From Corynebacterium matruchotii (GTDB lineage: Bacteria; Actinomycetota; Actinomycetes; Mycobacteriales; Mycobacteriaceae): DNA of 64,000 bases. Every line of letters starts with the position of its first letter. Position 1 is the first letter of the stretch. A program made the translations under genes and the position numbers. Of this stretch, positions 18,247-27,209 are shown one piece after another. The notes below the pieces were generated by a model. It was not told the origin of the DNA. It saw nothing but the letters and a program-made list of their open reading frames with translations, and did not search any database. Location of the stretch: positions 620,001 to 684,000 of the forward strand of contig NZ_CP050134.2 in the NCBI RefSeq assembly GCF_011612265.2. Reading direction: 5' to 3'.

Positions 18247-21108
18247 ATGGCTATAACAACTACATTCGATCGCAGTCAACTAGGCGACAAAATTCGAGTC
18301 TACCGACTCGCCCCCGCAGTGGGATTCAGCTCCAAAGAATTCGTCTCCATACTTGCCAGCATCGGCCTGAAAAAAGCGGCACAATCCAACCTCACCCGGG
18401 ACGAAGCACTCGCAGTGCTGGACTACCTCGACAAACACGACATCACCCCCACCCCCCAGCCCGTGAAAGTGCCCGGCCGGAAACCCGGACGGCCCAAAAA
18501 AACCACCCAAACACCGGCGAAAGCTACAGCGAAACCAGCGGCGAAAAAACCAGGCCGGAAACCAGCTGCCGCTACCGCTACCAAGCCCGCGGCCCACACC
18601 GAGGAATTCACCGAAGAAGACAAACTCCGCTACCGGGTGGAAAAAAACGTGGAAAACGAGCTCAACCAGCTCAAAGAAAAAGCCCAACGCGACATTAACC
18701 ACCGCATCGAACAAGGCATCCTCACCGAAGAAACCCCCACGGCAAAACCCGTCGCCGAGAAGGCCACCCCGGCGGCCGAACCGGAAACCGTGGAAGAACC
18801 CGGATACACTACCCCACTCTTCGTCGCCCCCTCATTCACCGCACCCACGATACCGACGGCCCCAACCCCGACCGACCACACCGACCCATTCGAATACGAC
18901 GAAGACGATGATGACCGGCCAAAACGACGCCGCGGCAAACGCGGCACCGGCCGGGGCCGCAGCAACAAAACCGACGACCTGCTCTCTGATATCATCGACG
19001 ACGAAGACATCACCGACGATGACGAAGATGACGACGATTTCATCTCCGAACCTCTCGCGCTCAAAGGCTCCACCAGGCTAGAAGCCCAACGCCGACGCCG
19101 CATGGAAATGCGGGAAGAATCCCGCAAAAAACGGCACATCGTCTCCGAAGCCGAATTCTTGGCACGCCGGGAATCCGTCAACCGCACCATGGTGGTGCGG
19201 GAACGCCAACGCCACGACCACCCGGGTATCGTCACCCAAGTGGGCGTCCTGGAAGACGACATGCTGGTGGAACACTTCGTCACCTCAGACACCCAATCAT
19301 CCCTCGCCGGAAACATTTATTTGGGTCGCGTACAAAACGTCCTGCCAGCAATGGAAGCCGCCTTCATCGACATCGGCAAAGGCCGCAACGGGGTGCTCTA
19401 TGCAGGGGAAGTCGACTGGCGGGCAGCCAACCTGGGGGGCCGGCACCGGAAAATCGAACAAGCCCTCAAATCCGGCGACCAAGTATTAGTGCAGGTCGCC
19501 AAGGACCCCATCGGGCAGAAAGGTCCACGGCTCACCACCCAAATTTCTCTTGCCGGCCGCTACCTGGTGTACGTGCCGGGCGGAAAATCCGCCGGAATCT
19601 CCCGCAAACTACCAGCCCCGGAACGCAAACGGCTCAAGGCCATCCTCAAAAACGTGGTGCCTGCTGACGGCAGCGTCATCATTCGCACCGCGGCCGAAGG
19701 CGTCCCAGAAGACGCCATCGCGGCCGACGTGAACCGGTTGCACTCCCTGTGGGAACAGATCCAGGAACGCACCCTCAAAGAAAAGGAATCCAAAGGCACC
19801 AAACCAGTCACCATGTATGAAGAACCAAACATGCTGGTGAAAGTGGTGCGGGACCTCTTCAACGAAGACTTCACCTCCCTGGTAGTCGACGGCAACCGCG
19901 CCTGGAACACCGTGCACGCCTACATCCAATCAGTGGCCCCCGACCTCCTCGACCGGCTAGAAAAATTCGACCGGGAAGCCCACGACGGCCAAGACGCATT
20001 CGAAGCGCTGCGGGTAGACGAACAATTAAAGAAAGCCCTCAGCCGAAAAGTATGGCTCCCCTCCGGCGGCACCCTCGTCATCGACCGCACCGAGGCCATG
20101 ACGGTAATCGACGTGAACACCGGGAAATTCACCGGCTCGGGCGGCAACCTGGAAGAAACCGTCACTAAAAACAACCTGGAGGCCGCGGAAGAAATCGTGC
20201 GCCAAATGCGGCTCCGCGACCTGGGCGGCATGATCGTCGTGGACTTCATCGACATGGTGCTGCCGGAAAACCAAGACCTGGTGCTTCGCCGACTCACGGA
20301 AGCCCTGGGTCGGGACCGCACCCGCCACCAAATTTCCGAAGTCACCTCCCTGGGCCTGGTGCAAATCACCCGCAAACGCCTGGGCACCGGCCTGTTGGAA
20401 ACCTTCGCCACCGAATGCGAGGAATGCTCCGGCCGGGGCGTGCTCATCCACGACGATCCGGTGGAACACCATACTATCTCCGACCGGCCGGAACGGCGCG
20501 GCAAACACGGGGTGCCACACCAAGACCCCACCCGCCATCCGGCGGTGCTCGCCATGGAACACCAGGACGAATCGGACGAACCGGAGCCTACGGACGACTT
20601 CGCCGAGGAACCACTATTCCGGCCATCTGAAACCTCCATCGAAGGGCTGGCCGCTGCGGTGGTCGCCCCATCGGCGGAAGACTACCTGCCCGCTACCTAT
20701 GAGGAAGCCGTGTCCGCCTATGAGGCATCACCGCGGCGAAACCGGAAGGTGCGGGGCAATTCGCTCTCCGATGTGCCACCGCAAAAATCCGATTTTGAAC
20801 CGCCAACCCCGGAACCAGAGCCCGAACCGGAACCCGAGTCGGGGTCGCGGCGGCGCCGGCGGGCGGTGCATAAAAAAGTCACGGAATCCGAGGCAGCACC
20901 TGCGGTTGACGTCGATAAGCTGGAGGAAACCACGCATCGAACCCGGAAACGGCGCCGGGTGGTACGGAAGACCGGGAGCACTGCAACGCGGCGGGGCGCA
21001 ACCACGCAATCGCGGCGGAGTGCGGCAAGTGGAAAGACGAGTACCGATTCGGCTACCAATCTTCGTGGGCGGGGTCGGCGGCGGGCGGTACGGCGTTCGC
21101 TGAAGTAG
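18247..21108 (+). CDS. rne: Ribonuclease E/G family endoribonuclease
   Basis: Endonuclease for mRNA decay and rRNA processing. With ATG 18247 (AGGAGGAG just upstream) it has 953 residues; the frame also extends to a GTG at 18172. Residues 10-60 resemble the small IF2 N-terminal fold. A Lys/Ala/Pro-rich and acidic disordered region follows to about 310. The S1 domain (GNIYLGRVQNVLPAMEAAF) and the DNase-I-like catalytic domain come next, with metal ligands Asp622 (VIDVNTG) and Asp666 (VVDFIDM), then a zinc-link CEEC. The C-terminal third is disordered and Arg-rich, suited to binding RNA or partners. It precedes rplU-rpmA. Confidence 0.95.
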   Translation: MAITTTFDRSQLGDKIRVYRLAPAVGFSSKEFVSILASIGLKKAAQSNLTRDEALAVLDYLDKHDITPTPQPVKVPGRKPGRPKKTTQTPAKATAKPAAKKPGRKPAAATATKPAAHTEEFTEEDKLRYRVEKNVENELNQLKEKAQRDINHRIEQGILTEETPTAKPVAEKATPAAEPETVEEPGYTTPLFVAPSFTAPTIPTAPTPTDHTDPFEYDEDDDDRPKRRRGKRGTGRGRSNKTDDLLSDIIDDEDITDDDEDDDDFISEPLALKGSTRLEAQRRRRMEMREESRKKRHIVSEAEFLARRESVNRTMVVRERQRHDHPGIVTQVGVLEDDMLVEHFVTSDTQSSLAGNIYLGRVQNVLPAMEAAFIDIGKGRNGVLYAGEVDWRAANLGGRHRKIEQALKSGDQVLVQVAKDPIGQKGPRLTTQISLAGRYLVYVPGGKSAGISRKLPAPERKRLKAILKNVVPADGSVIIRTAAEGVPEDAIAADVNRLHSLWEQIQERTLKEKESKGTKPVTMYEEPNMLVKVVRDLFNEDFTSLVVDGNRAWNTVHAYIQSVAPDLLDRLEKFDREAHDGQDAFEALRVDEQLKKALSRKVWLPSGGTLVIDRTEAMTVIDVNTGKFTGSGGNLEETVTKNNLEAAEEIVRQMRLRDLGGMIVVDFIDMVLPENQDLVLRRLTEALGRDRTRHQISEVTSLGLVQITRKRLGTGLLETFATECEECSGRGVLIHDDPVEHHTISDRPERRGKHGVPHQDPTRHPAVLAMEHQDESDEPEPTDDFAEEPLFRPSETSIEGLAAAVVAPSAEDYLPATYEEAVSAYEASPRRNRKVRGNSLSDVPPQKSDFEPPTPEPEPEPEPESGSRRRRRAVHKKVTESEAAPAVDVDKLEETTHRTRKRRRVVRKTGSTATRRGATTQSRRSAASGKTSTDSATNLRGRGRRRAVRRSLK

Positions 21109-21144
21109 CCGCAGTTTGTCTTTTTGCCGGGTTACAGGTAGTCT

Positions 21145-21175
21145 TTGACAGTCGCTGTTTTAAGCTCTGTACGTA
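21145..21175 (+). promoter_or_regulatory. Possible promoter of rplU-rpmA
   Basis: A consensus -35 TTGACA lies at 21145-21150, with only a poor -10 (TGTACG or TACGTA) 17-19 bp downstream. It lies in the 156-bp gap after rne. A short ATCGAG/CTCGAT hairpin follows in the leader at about 21204-21236. Confidence 0.35.
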
Positions 21176-21264
21176 GTTTAAGACGGAAAGTAAATGATAG
21201 TTGCATCGAGGGCCCGCCGATTCCAGGGCGCTCGATCCTGAGATAGATAAGGGGTAGCCCTCGT

Positions 21265-21570
21265 ATGTACGCGATCGTCAAGACCGGCGGCAGGCAGTAC
21301 AAGGTTGCCGAAGGTGACATCGTCAAGGTCGAGAAGATCGAGGGTGAGCTAGGTTCGTCCGTGGCTCTCACCCCGGTTCTGCTCGTTGATGGCGCAACTG
21401 TTACTACCAAGGCCGATGAGCTTGCCAAGGTGAAGGTTTCCGCTGAGATCATTGACTCAGTCAAGGGCCCGAAGATCAAGATCCTAAAGTATAAGAACAA
21501 GACGGGTTATAAGAAGCGCCAGGGGCACCGCCAGCCGCTGACCGTGCTGAAGATCACCGGTATCAAGTAA
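21265..21570 (+). CDS. rplU: 50S ribosomal protein L21
   Basis: 101 residues and full length. The N-terminus [14 protein letters not shown] and the C-terminal [11 protein letters not shown] are diagnostic of bL21, which binds 23S rRNA. AAGGGG lies upstream of the ATG. rpmA follows after 29 bp in the usual order. Confidence 0.98.
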   Translation: MYAIVKTGGRQYKVAEGDIVKVEKIEGELGSSVALTPVLLVDGATVTTKADELAKVKVSAEIIDSVKGPKIKILKYKNKTGYKKRQGHRQPLTVLKITGIK

Positions 21571-21599
21571 CCTCAACACCCTATAAGGAGGGAATCCAC

Positions 21600-21869
21600 A
21601 TGGCACACAAGAAAGGTGCATCCAGCTCTAGCAACGGCCGCGATTCTAACGCCAAGCGCCTTGGGGTGAAGCGGTACGGTGGCCAGCAGGTCAAGGCCGG
21701 CGAAATCCTGGTCCGGCAGCGCGGCACCAAGTTCCACCCTGGTGAGAACGTTGGTCGCGGTGGCGACGACACCCTGTTCGCGCTCAAGGCAGGGGCCGTG
21801 AAGTTCGCCATGCGGCGGAATCGTCGTACCGTGAACATTGTTCCGGCGGCGGAGCCCGTCACCGCTTAA
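21600..21869 (+). CDS. rpmA: 50S ribosomal protein L27
   Basis: 89 residues. It starts directly with [10 protein letters not shown], as in species without the cleaved leader, and has [20 protein letters not shown]. bL27 reaches the peptidyl-transferase centre. A strong AAGGAGGG precedes the ATG. Confidence 0.98.
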   Translation: MAHKKGASSSSNGRDSNAKRLGVKRYGGQQVKAGEILVRQRGTKFHPGENVGRGGDDTLFALKAGAVKFAMRRNRRTVNIVPAAEPVTA

Positions 21870-21892
21870 CAGGCTATATTCAGCTTTTTATC

Positions 21893-21937
21893 AGGCCGAC
21901 CCCCAGATTTCACATCCAAATTGGGGGTCGGCCTTTT
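21893..21937 (+). terminator. Intrinsic terminator of rplU-rpmA
   Basis: A perfect 13-bp stem, AGGCCGACCCCCA with TGGGGGTCGGCCT, is followed by TTT. Confidence 0.92.
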
Positions 21938-22007
21938 GCATTCTGGTAAAAATGGCTAAGGTTTAGCCTTAAAAGCTTTTCGACGATACTAAGAGGAGAA
22001 AAAACCC

Positions 22008-22436
22008 GTGTCCAGAAAAATCGCAACTGCCCTGTGTGCTGCTGTCGCCGTTGTAGCCCCAGTCGTGGCGACCCCTATGATTACACCAGCAGTGGCTGCG
22101 GAGTCGAAAAACTCCTCCAACCCAGTCAATGAGTTGAAGAATAGTGCCGACACCAATGTTGGCAAGCTGAAAAACAGCGCTGATTCTAATAAGGGTTCCG
22201 CTAAGGATGGCTCCTCCGGCAGTCTCGACAGCCTTACCGATGGTTCGGATAAGGGCATGAGCTCCAAGGGCGAAAACAAGGCCAGTGGGCTGGTTAATGA
22301 TCTATCCTCCGACCTGGGCCGCCCCGGCATGAAGATTCGGGCCGTAGCCGTCACCATTGCCGTGGTTTTGGGAATGCTCACCTTTATGGGCATGTTCACC
22401 AGCCAAATCCTGGGTGCTTTGGGAATTAAATTCTAA
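22008..22436 (+). CDS. Small secreted or membrane-anchored protein
   Basis: 142 residues from GTG 22008, with AGGAGA upstream. A signal peptide (ATALCAAVAVVAPVV, cleavage after AVAA) is followed by a low-complexity Ser/Lys/Asn/Asp region with repeats of LKNSAD, then one hydrophobic helix (about 110-135) and the ending LGALGIKF. The layout fits a surface protein tethered by a C-terminal helix. The end resembles LLKTGAIKF of the secreted protein at 51547-52428. I know no family. It is monocistronic, between two terminators. Confidence 0.8.
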   Translation: MSRKIATALCAAVAVVAPVVATPMITPAVAAESKNSSNPVNELKNSADTNVGKLKNSADSNKGSAKDGSSGSLDSLTDGSDKGMSSKGENKASGLVNDLSSDLGRPGMKIRAVAVTIAVVLGMLTFMGMFTSQILGALGIKF

Positions 22437-22444
22437 CAACGAAT

Positions 22445-22470
22445 ACCGGCGTCAATGGCCGGTTTTATTT
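22445..22470 (+). terminator. Terminator of the small secreted gene
   Basis: ACCGGC and GCCGGT form a 6-bp stem with a 7-nt loop, followed by TTTATTT, 8 bp after the stop. Confidence 0.8.
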
Positions 22471-22471
22471 C

Positions 22472-22510
22472 AGGGCCTGATTCCAATGGAAAATATTGGG
22501 GTCGGGCCCT
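22472..22510. terminator. Second hairpin in the convergent gap
   Basis: AGGGCC...CCAAT and ATTGG...GGGCCCT make a long, interrupted stem directly after the previous terminator. It faces the minus-strand operon that ends at 22622 and may end that transcript. No CDS is supported between 22511 and 22621. Confidence 0.5.
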
Positions 22511-22621
22511 AGATCGGTTGTTGCTATTGAAGCTTATTCGGCCGCGAAGAAATAGGGTTTGACTTCCCATATGTGGCTGCTTTTTGGGAAATGTGATTCA
22601 GATCCATGACAGACTGTTGTC

Positions 22622-23065
22622 TTATACCAGGAAATCTTCTTGTCCTTGGGAAAGTATTTCCTGTACTTCAATGTCAGTGGTGTTTCCCCACCAGCAAATT
22701 GTACTGGGAGTGTTCTCATACACGTAGAATCCCATGCGTTCCTTGGGCCACCAGACGTTATCGATTTCTACGATAGGTGTGGAACCAATCTTTGCTAGTT
22801 CTTGGGCGAAAGATTCTGCGGACATGTTGGTGAGGTCAATGCCTTCGAATGTGTCGCCATGAAAGAGTGAGGCAACTTCAACGCATTCTACTTCTCCAGT
22901 GATTTCATTTTGATCCACCCCGATAAGGTAATTATTTCCGTCTAGGACCAGGTAGCCTCGGATGGATCCAAAACCAATGGTTGTGACATTCTCTAATGAT
23001 TCCTGGAACTTGTGGAATGGATCATTGATGGAATATTGGGGGATTCCGGTCTTTTTAAAATCCAT
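22622..23065 (-). CDS. Unknown soluble protein, last gene of a four-gene operon
   Basis: 147 residues, acidic, Trp- and Gly-containing, with no signal peptide, membrane helix or recognisable motif. AAGGAAT lies upstream of ATG 23065, and only 4 bp separate it from the previous stop, so translation is probably coupled. Its composition is less GC-rich than the flanking core genes, which suggests acquired DNA. The function is unknown; the operon context next to surface proteins is the only clue. Confidence 0.7.
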   Translation of the reverse strand: MDFKKTGIPQYSINDPFHKFQESLENVTTIGFGSIRGYLVLDGNNYLIGVDQNEITGEVECVEVASLFHGDTFEGIDLTNMSAESFAQELAKIGSTPIVEIDNVWWPKERMGFYVYENTPSTICWWGNTTDIEVQEILSQGQEDFLV

Positions 23066-23069
23066 TAGT

Positions 23070-23708
23070 TTATTCTATTCCTTGGAAGATGTTCCACATT
23101 ATTTCATTATTCGTCTCGATATACCTGTACACCATTTCTGGGAGATCATCGTAATCTAAAGAAATCCTAAAACTCTTACTACCCAACATAAACGGCTGCT
23201 CACCCCCAGGCTTTGCCGGTAAGCATTGGGATCGACGAATCATTGCGTCCATCACGTTGGTGGGAAAATCCGGGTCATTCGTCACCACGATTGATTCTCC
23301 TACCCACATGAGGCCTCTCATGGTTCGGTATAGGGCATTCGGGTATTGGGCGGTTTTATCAAACATGAACACCCCAGTATCTCCGTATCGACCAACTCGC
23401 ATGAACATTTCTTGTTTCTCGGTGGGAAAATACCCACACCATTTAGGGATAAGGTCTGGTGCTTCCCGAAGCCTTGTACCCCCTACGAACGGGTATTGGA
23501 TGACACATAGATACATGTTCAAGTCTGGATCAGCAAGCATGTGATCTGCGAGCTTGGACCAGCGCTGGTAAAACACATCAACGGGCTCTTCGACCCCGTC
23601 GTCGGAAAACAACATCAGTCCATCCTTATCGGTCGGCGAATTACCATCTACCTTCGAGGTTAGTAGAGCTCGTCGCGTGAGTCGTTGACGCATAGGAATT
23701 CCATCCAA
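23070..23708 (-). CDS. Unknown single-domain protein, matches the C-terminal half of the 28794-29933 product
   Basis: 212 residues. From about residue 40 it aligns with the second half of the 379-residue protein at 28794-29933: EEPVDVFYQRWSKLADHM against EEPVEVFYRRWSLLAEHV, LNMYLCVI against LNMYLGVI, GVFMFDKTAQYPNALY against GVFLFDKTACYPNVLH, and NIFQGIE against KIFHGLD. The frame overlaps the upstream gene by 49 bp in another phase. ATG 23693 (MRQRLTRR) is an alternative start. It is either a separate gene coupled to its neighbour or the frameshifted rear half of a two-domain gene. Confidence 0.7.
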   Translation of the reverse strand: MDGIPMRQRLTRRALLTSKVDGNSPTDKDGLMLFSDDGVEEPVDVFYQRWSKLADHMLADPDLNMYLCVIQYPFVGGTRLREAPDLIPKWCGYFPTEKQEMFMRVGRYGDTGVFMFDKTAQYPNALYRTMRGLMWVGESIVVTNDPDFPTNVMDAMIRRSQCLPAKPGGEQPFMLGSKSFRISLDYDDLPEMVYRYIETNNEIMWNIFQGIE

Positions 23709-24220
23709 TAGCTTGCTTTGCCAACCGGTTGATCGTAAATCTCTACCCTATAAGTTAATAACGCGCCGGCGTTGATGAGTTCGTCAGTGATGTTAAACGT
23801 CTTGGGTTTCTCTTCTTCGGTTCCAATGAACGTTGCTGGAGAATAGTCATAGGTGAGAAGAGGTTTCGCTTTGTCTGGGAATGTTGGGTCATCGCTCACC
23901 ATTACCCTGCTTCCCAGAGCGGTATTGAGGGAGTGAAAGAATGCGCCTGCGGGATCGCTTTTAGGATCAGAGCAGTCAAATTCCACCAACCCGATAATGG
24001 GCTTTCGAAATAGAAACCCGAGTGGTGTGTCTGTAAAATCTTTATGCCAGAGCAGTGCGCCACCGTATTGGTGTGTCATGTCGGAAAATTTTTGGAGCGT
24101 CTCGAACTTGAAGAAAATATAGAAATGCAGGCTGGCATCTTGCGCTACCTGATGGCGCAGGGCTGTGAGCATGTGTTTTTCGTCGGGCTTTTTTCGCCAG
24201 AATTTGTATGTGGAATACAT
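23660..24220 (-). CDS. Unknown single-domain protein, matches the N-terminal half of the 28794-29933 product
   Basis: 186 residues from ATG 24220; MYSTYKF aligns with MYFSYGF at the start of the paralogue, so I reject the upstream GTG at 24256. Further matches are YGGALLWHKDF/YGGQVAWVQDI and DPAGAFFHS/DPAGAFFSS. It stops at 23660 after CVNDSRDELY, exactly where the paralogue passes from its first to its second domain. No signal peptide is seen. Family unknown. It looks like a fission, or a frameshift, relative to the fused paralogue. Confidence 0.7.
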   Translation of the reverse strand: MYSTYKFWRKKPDEKHMLTALRHQVAQDASLHFYIFFKFETLQKFSDMTHQYGGALLWHKDFTDTPLGFLFRKPIIGLVEFDCSDPKSDPAGAFFHSLNTALGSRVMVSDDPTFPDKAKPLLTYDYSPATFIGTEEEKPKTFNITDELINAGALLTYRVEIYDQPVGKASYWMEFLCVNDSRDELY

Positions 24221-24283
24221 TGAGCAAGACTTTCTTGTAAAGATTTCTTTGGCCACGGGGTACGTGACTTTTGTGACCCCTTC

Positions 24284-24811
24284 CTATGCTTCGTCGAAGT
24301 TTTGGGGCCAGAGTACTTGATCCGGGGTGGGAACTACCGTGATATATCCGACTTCGAGCAGGGGGAATTCGTATGGTAGAGGGTCGATGAGGTCGGGTTC
24401 TAATACGAGTCCGGGATATTGCGGGGAGACGAAGCATTCGCCCAGTTCGTTGTAGTAGAACCCCAACCCTAGGTTTTCGACCTGGGGCGTGGGCATCCCA
24501 ATGCGGATGATGTTTTGGAATGCGCCCTGATAGCCGGGGAGGGCGGCTATCCTGTCGATACGGCAGGAGGGCATGTGCACCCGAAACTCGATGAAGTAGT
24601 CTACCAACTCGTACACAATGCTGTTGCGGCCATCCAGCCAATAGTGCAGGTTTCCTGATGTTTCTTGGTAGTGGGTGATATCGTCCCAGTAGTGGGCGAG
24701 GGGACTACCCAGCGTGATGCCGCCCAGGGATTCGCCGGGGATGATGTCGGTGTCTGTGTGGAAAGGCATGGGCAACCACCATGAGGTTGGGTACATGAGG
24801 TATGTGCGCAT
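24284..24811 (-). CDS. Unknown soluble protein, first gene of the operon
   Basis: 175 residues, acidic and aromatic-rich. The N-terminal region has a GESLGGITLGSPL stretch, a pattern seen in assorted small bacterial proteins, but I cannot assign a family. There is no signal peptide or membrane helix. ATG 24811 lacks a ribosome site; Met15 (24769) is an alternative start. It is 63 bp upstream of the next gene's start and runs the same way as the three following genes. Confidence 0.7.
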   Translation of the reverse strand: MRTYLMYPTSWWLPMPFHTDTDIIPGESLGGITLGSPLAHYWDDITHYQETSGNLHYWLDGRNSIVYELVDYFIEFRVHMPSCRIDRIAALPGYQGAFQNIIRIGMPTPQVENLGLGFYYNELGECFVSPQYPGLVLEPDLIDPLPYEFPLLEVGYITVVPTPDQVLWPQNFDEA

Positions 24812-25055
24812 GCTAGCACACGGGGGAGTGGTAGCGGGGGAGCGTCGTAAAGCAAAAACCCAAGGAAAAACACTTCGACGGGGGTAGCTAAGAAAGTAAT
24901 AATTTTTCCAAAAGAGTACCGTTTAGGCCGGTTGCGGGGGTGATATTTATGTGCCATGGGGGGAGCGTGCCTACGTAACTTAAATCTAGATAACACAACC
25001 ATAAAATTCCTCTATGTTTAGAGTGAACCATTATCTATTTGTAAGGAGGGACGCT

Positions 25056-27176
25056 ATGTCGCGCCTGAAAAGATTGACGGCGATTATCATGGCGCCGGTG
25101 CTGGGATGCACAGTCCTGGCCGCCCCAGGTGTTGCCGCGGCGGCGGAAGAAACCACGGATTTGAAGATGAACTGTTTTATCAAGCAGGGGCCGGCGAAAT
25201 CCTACAGTAACGACGTCAACGGCGCGTACTCACAAGCGTGGGTATGGCAATTGGCGGAATATGACTTTTCTATGTCGCTCACCGCCGACGCGCCAGCAAC
25301 CGCTGTGGTGGGGCAACCGGTGACGTATTCGATCAAATCCAGCCAGGTCAAACTCAGCAACCCCATAAAGTGGCGGTCGTGGTGGTCGATGAGGTCGCTA
25401 TCATTCCAGGATCTGTCCCAGGGTCGGCTCCTCATCAACGCCCCGGAAGGTGCAACAAACGTGAGTGTCACCGGGGATAATGCGAAGCTGAACGGGAATG
25501 TGGTGCGGGTTGGCGGTGACACCGACACCGACCACATATCCGCGGGCTCCGACGCCCCTAACCAGATTGGCCAGCTGCAATCCGGTGGCTTGGCGGGCTG
25601 GGCCGGGTCTAAAAACTACACCATGGACTTCTCGGGCTTCGACCTCACCTTCACCCCCACCCAGGCCGGTGACCTGCAACCAATCCTGCCCCGCACCACC
25701 CTGCCCAGTGATGGGAAGAGCGGTGTTGCCGCATCCCAGGCCATGTTTACCGCCTTTGCCCACATGAAATACAACAACAAGGAAGAAGGCAATTACCTGT
25801 TCCGCTGCACCCCACGCGAACCGGTACAGCTGCCCAAGGTGCATGTCGTCCAGGTAGGCAGCGTCACCTTGGGGGCCCAGCCGAGCACGGTTGTGGCGGG
25901 GGAGAAAGTCACCTACACCGCCACGGCCCATGACACGGACGGCAACCCGGTTGCCGGGGCAAACGCCACCATCACCATCGGCGGGAAAGCCTTCAACGGT
26001 GTCACTAATGATCAAGGCGTATTTACCCAAGAATTCACCACGGAGCAGCCGGGACAGTTGGCTGCCACCGCAGCCGTGAGCGATGTGACCTCTGCTCCGG
26101 TGACGGTGACCGTGCAAAAACCGGCGCCGGTGGCGAAGAACATCAAACTGAACGTGCCGGAAACCGCCAAGGTGGGCGACGACGTGACCGTCACCGCCCA
26201 GGTGCTTGATGACGAAAATCAGCCGTTCGACCAGGATGCCGTGGATTTGACCCTGGGGGACGCAGCACCGGTCGCCATGACAAAGACCCAGACCGGCACG
26301 TTTGAGCACACGTTCAAGCCGGAGACCGTGGGGAATCTGGCGGTGAAGGCCACGGCCGGCACGCTCACCGCATCGGGCATGATCGCGGTGTCGCCGAAGG
26401 ATTCCGAAGTCGTAAACGAGCTGCGGGTCCTTCCCGAAACTCAGACTGTGACGGTGGGGGAGCAGGCCACGGTGACCGCCAAGGTGATTGCCAAAGACAA
26501 CTCCGAAATGACCGGCCAGCCGGTGACATTCACAGTGGGCGACAAGTCCGTGCCGGCGGTGGAAAAACCAGCAGGTTCGTACACCTTTACGATGACCCCT
26601 GAAGCGGCTGGACAGACGGAAGTTGTCGCAAAGCTGGGTGATAAGCAGGCGTCGGCCACGATCATTGCCGAGGCTGCGGAAACTGTCGATCGGGTGACGC
26701 TTGCTATCGAAAACACGAACGATTCCAGCATCATTACGGTCAATGTGATCGGCACAAAGGGCCACAAGCTGGCGGATACCGATGTGGTAGTGCATGTGGG
26801 CGACCAGCAGATTTCGGGGAAGACCGACGAGCACGGCCGGTTCCAGCACACCATCCAGCGGCCCAAGCAGGAAGTCAAGGTGAAAGCGGTCGCCGGCGGT
26901 AAAGAATCGGTCGAACGTACGATCGTTCCGGTCGGCAGCTCCACGAGCGAAGAGCCAGGTACTTCCGAAGACCCCGAGACCACGACGCCCACGACGAAGC
27001 CGTCCGAACCGTCCGAGTCGCAGGGCAGTTCGCAAAGCAGCGACCCCGACGATTCCACGAACGGCAGTGGTCCCGGCAGCGAACGTACCTGGAAGATCAT
27101 TGCCGCGGTTTTGGGCGCAACGTTCATCGGTGGCCTCATCTACGCCATTGCCCGCTACCTGCGACTAACGCCGTAG
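25056..27176 (+). CDS. Surface protein with Ig-like repeats and C-terminal membrane anchor
   Basis: 706 residues from ATG 25056 (AAGGAGGG 5 nt upstream). A signal peptide (residues 1-30) is followed by an N-terminal domain of about 220 residues bounded by Cys40 and Cys251. About four Ig-like modules follow, the first clearly of bacterial Ig/invasin type (VVAGEKVTYTATAHDTDGNPV). Then come a Ser/Thr/Glu/Pro stalk and a final hydrophobic helix with a short basic tail. No LPxTG motif is present, so it is held by the membrane helix. A probable adhesin or envelope receptor; it pairs with the paralogue downstream. Confidence 0.85.
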   Translation: MSRLKRLTAIIMAPVLGCTVLAAPGVAAAAEETTDLKMNCFIKQGPAKSYSNDVNGAYSQAWVWQLAEYDFSMSLTADAPATAVVGQPVTYSIKSSQVKLSNPIKWRSWWSMRSLSFQDLSQGRLLINAPEGATNVSVTGDNAKLNGNVVRVGGDTDTDHISAGSDAPNQIGQLQSGGLAGWAGSKNYTMDFSGFDLTFTPTQAGDLQPILPRTTLPSDGKSGVAASQAMFTAFAHMKYNNKEEGNYLFRCTPREPVQLPKVHVVQVGSVTLGAQPSTVVAGEKVTYTATAHDTDGNPVAGANATITIGGKAFNGVTNDQGVFTQEFTTEQPGQLAATAAVSDVTSAPVTVTVQKPAPVAKNIKLNVPETAKVGDDVTVTAQVLDDENQPFDQDAVDLTLGDAAPVAMTKTQTGTFEHTFKPETVGNLAVKATAGTLTASGMIAVSPKDSEVVNELRVLPETQTVTVGEQATVTAKVIAKDNSEMTGQPVTFTVGDKSVPAVEKPAGSYTFTMTPEAAGQTEVVAKLGDKQASATIIAEAAETVDRVTLAIENTNDSSIITVNVIGTKGHKLADTDVVVHVGDQQISGKTDEHGRFQHTIQRPKQEVKVKAVAGGKESVERTIVPVGSSTSEEPGTSEDPETTTPTTKPSEPSESQGSSQSSDPDDSTNGSGPGSERTWKIIAAVLGATFIGGLIYAIARYLRLTP

Positions 27177-27209
27177 CTTGCTTGTCGACGACCATTTTAC
27201 GGAGGGAAC

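Noticed and set aside
22534..22719. 61-codon minus-strand frame overlapping the end of the 147-residue gene
   Set aside because: It overlaps a better-supported gene by 98 bp, has no ribosome site, and shows no similarity to the other genes of the operon.
25401..27035. 544-codon open frame antisense to the Ig-like surface gene
   Set aside because: It is a shadow of a GC-rich repetitive coding region: the sense strand has a signal peptide, Ig-like modules and a ribosome site, while the antisense product is His/Arg/Gly-rich with no motif.
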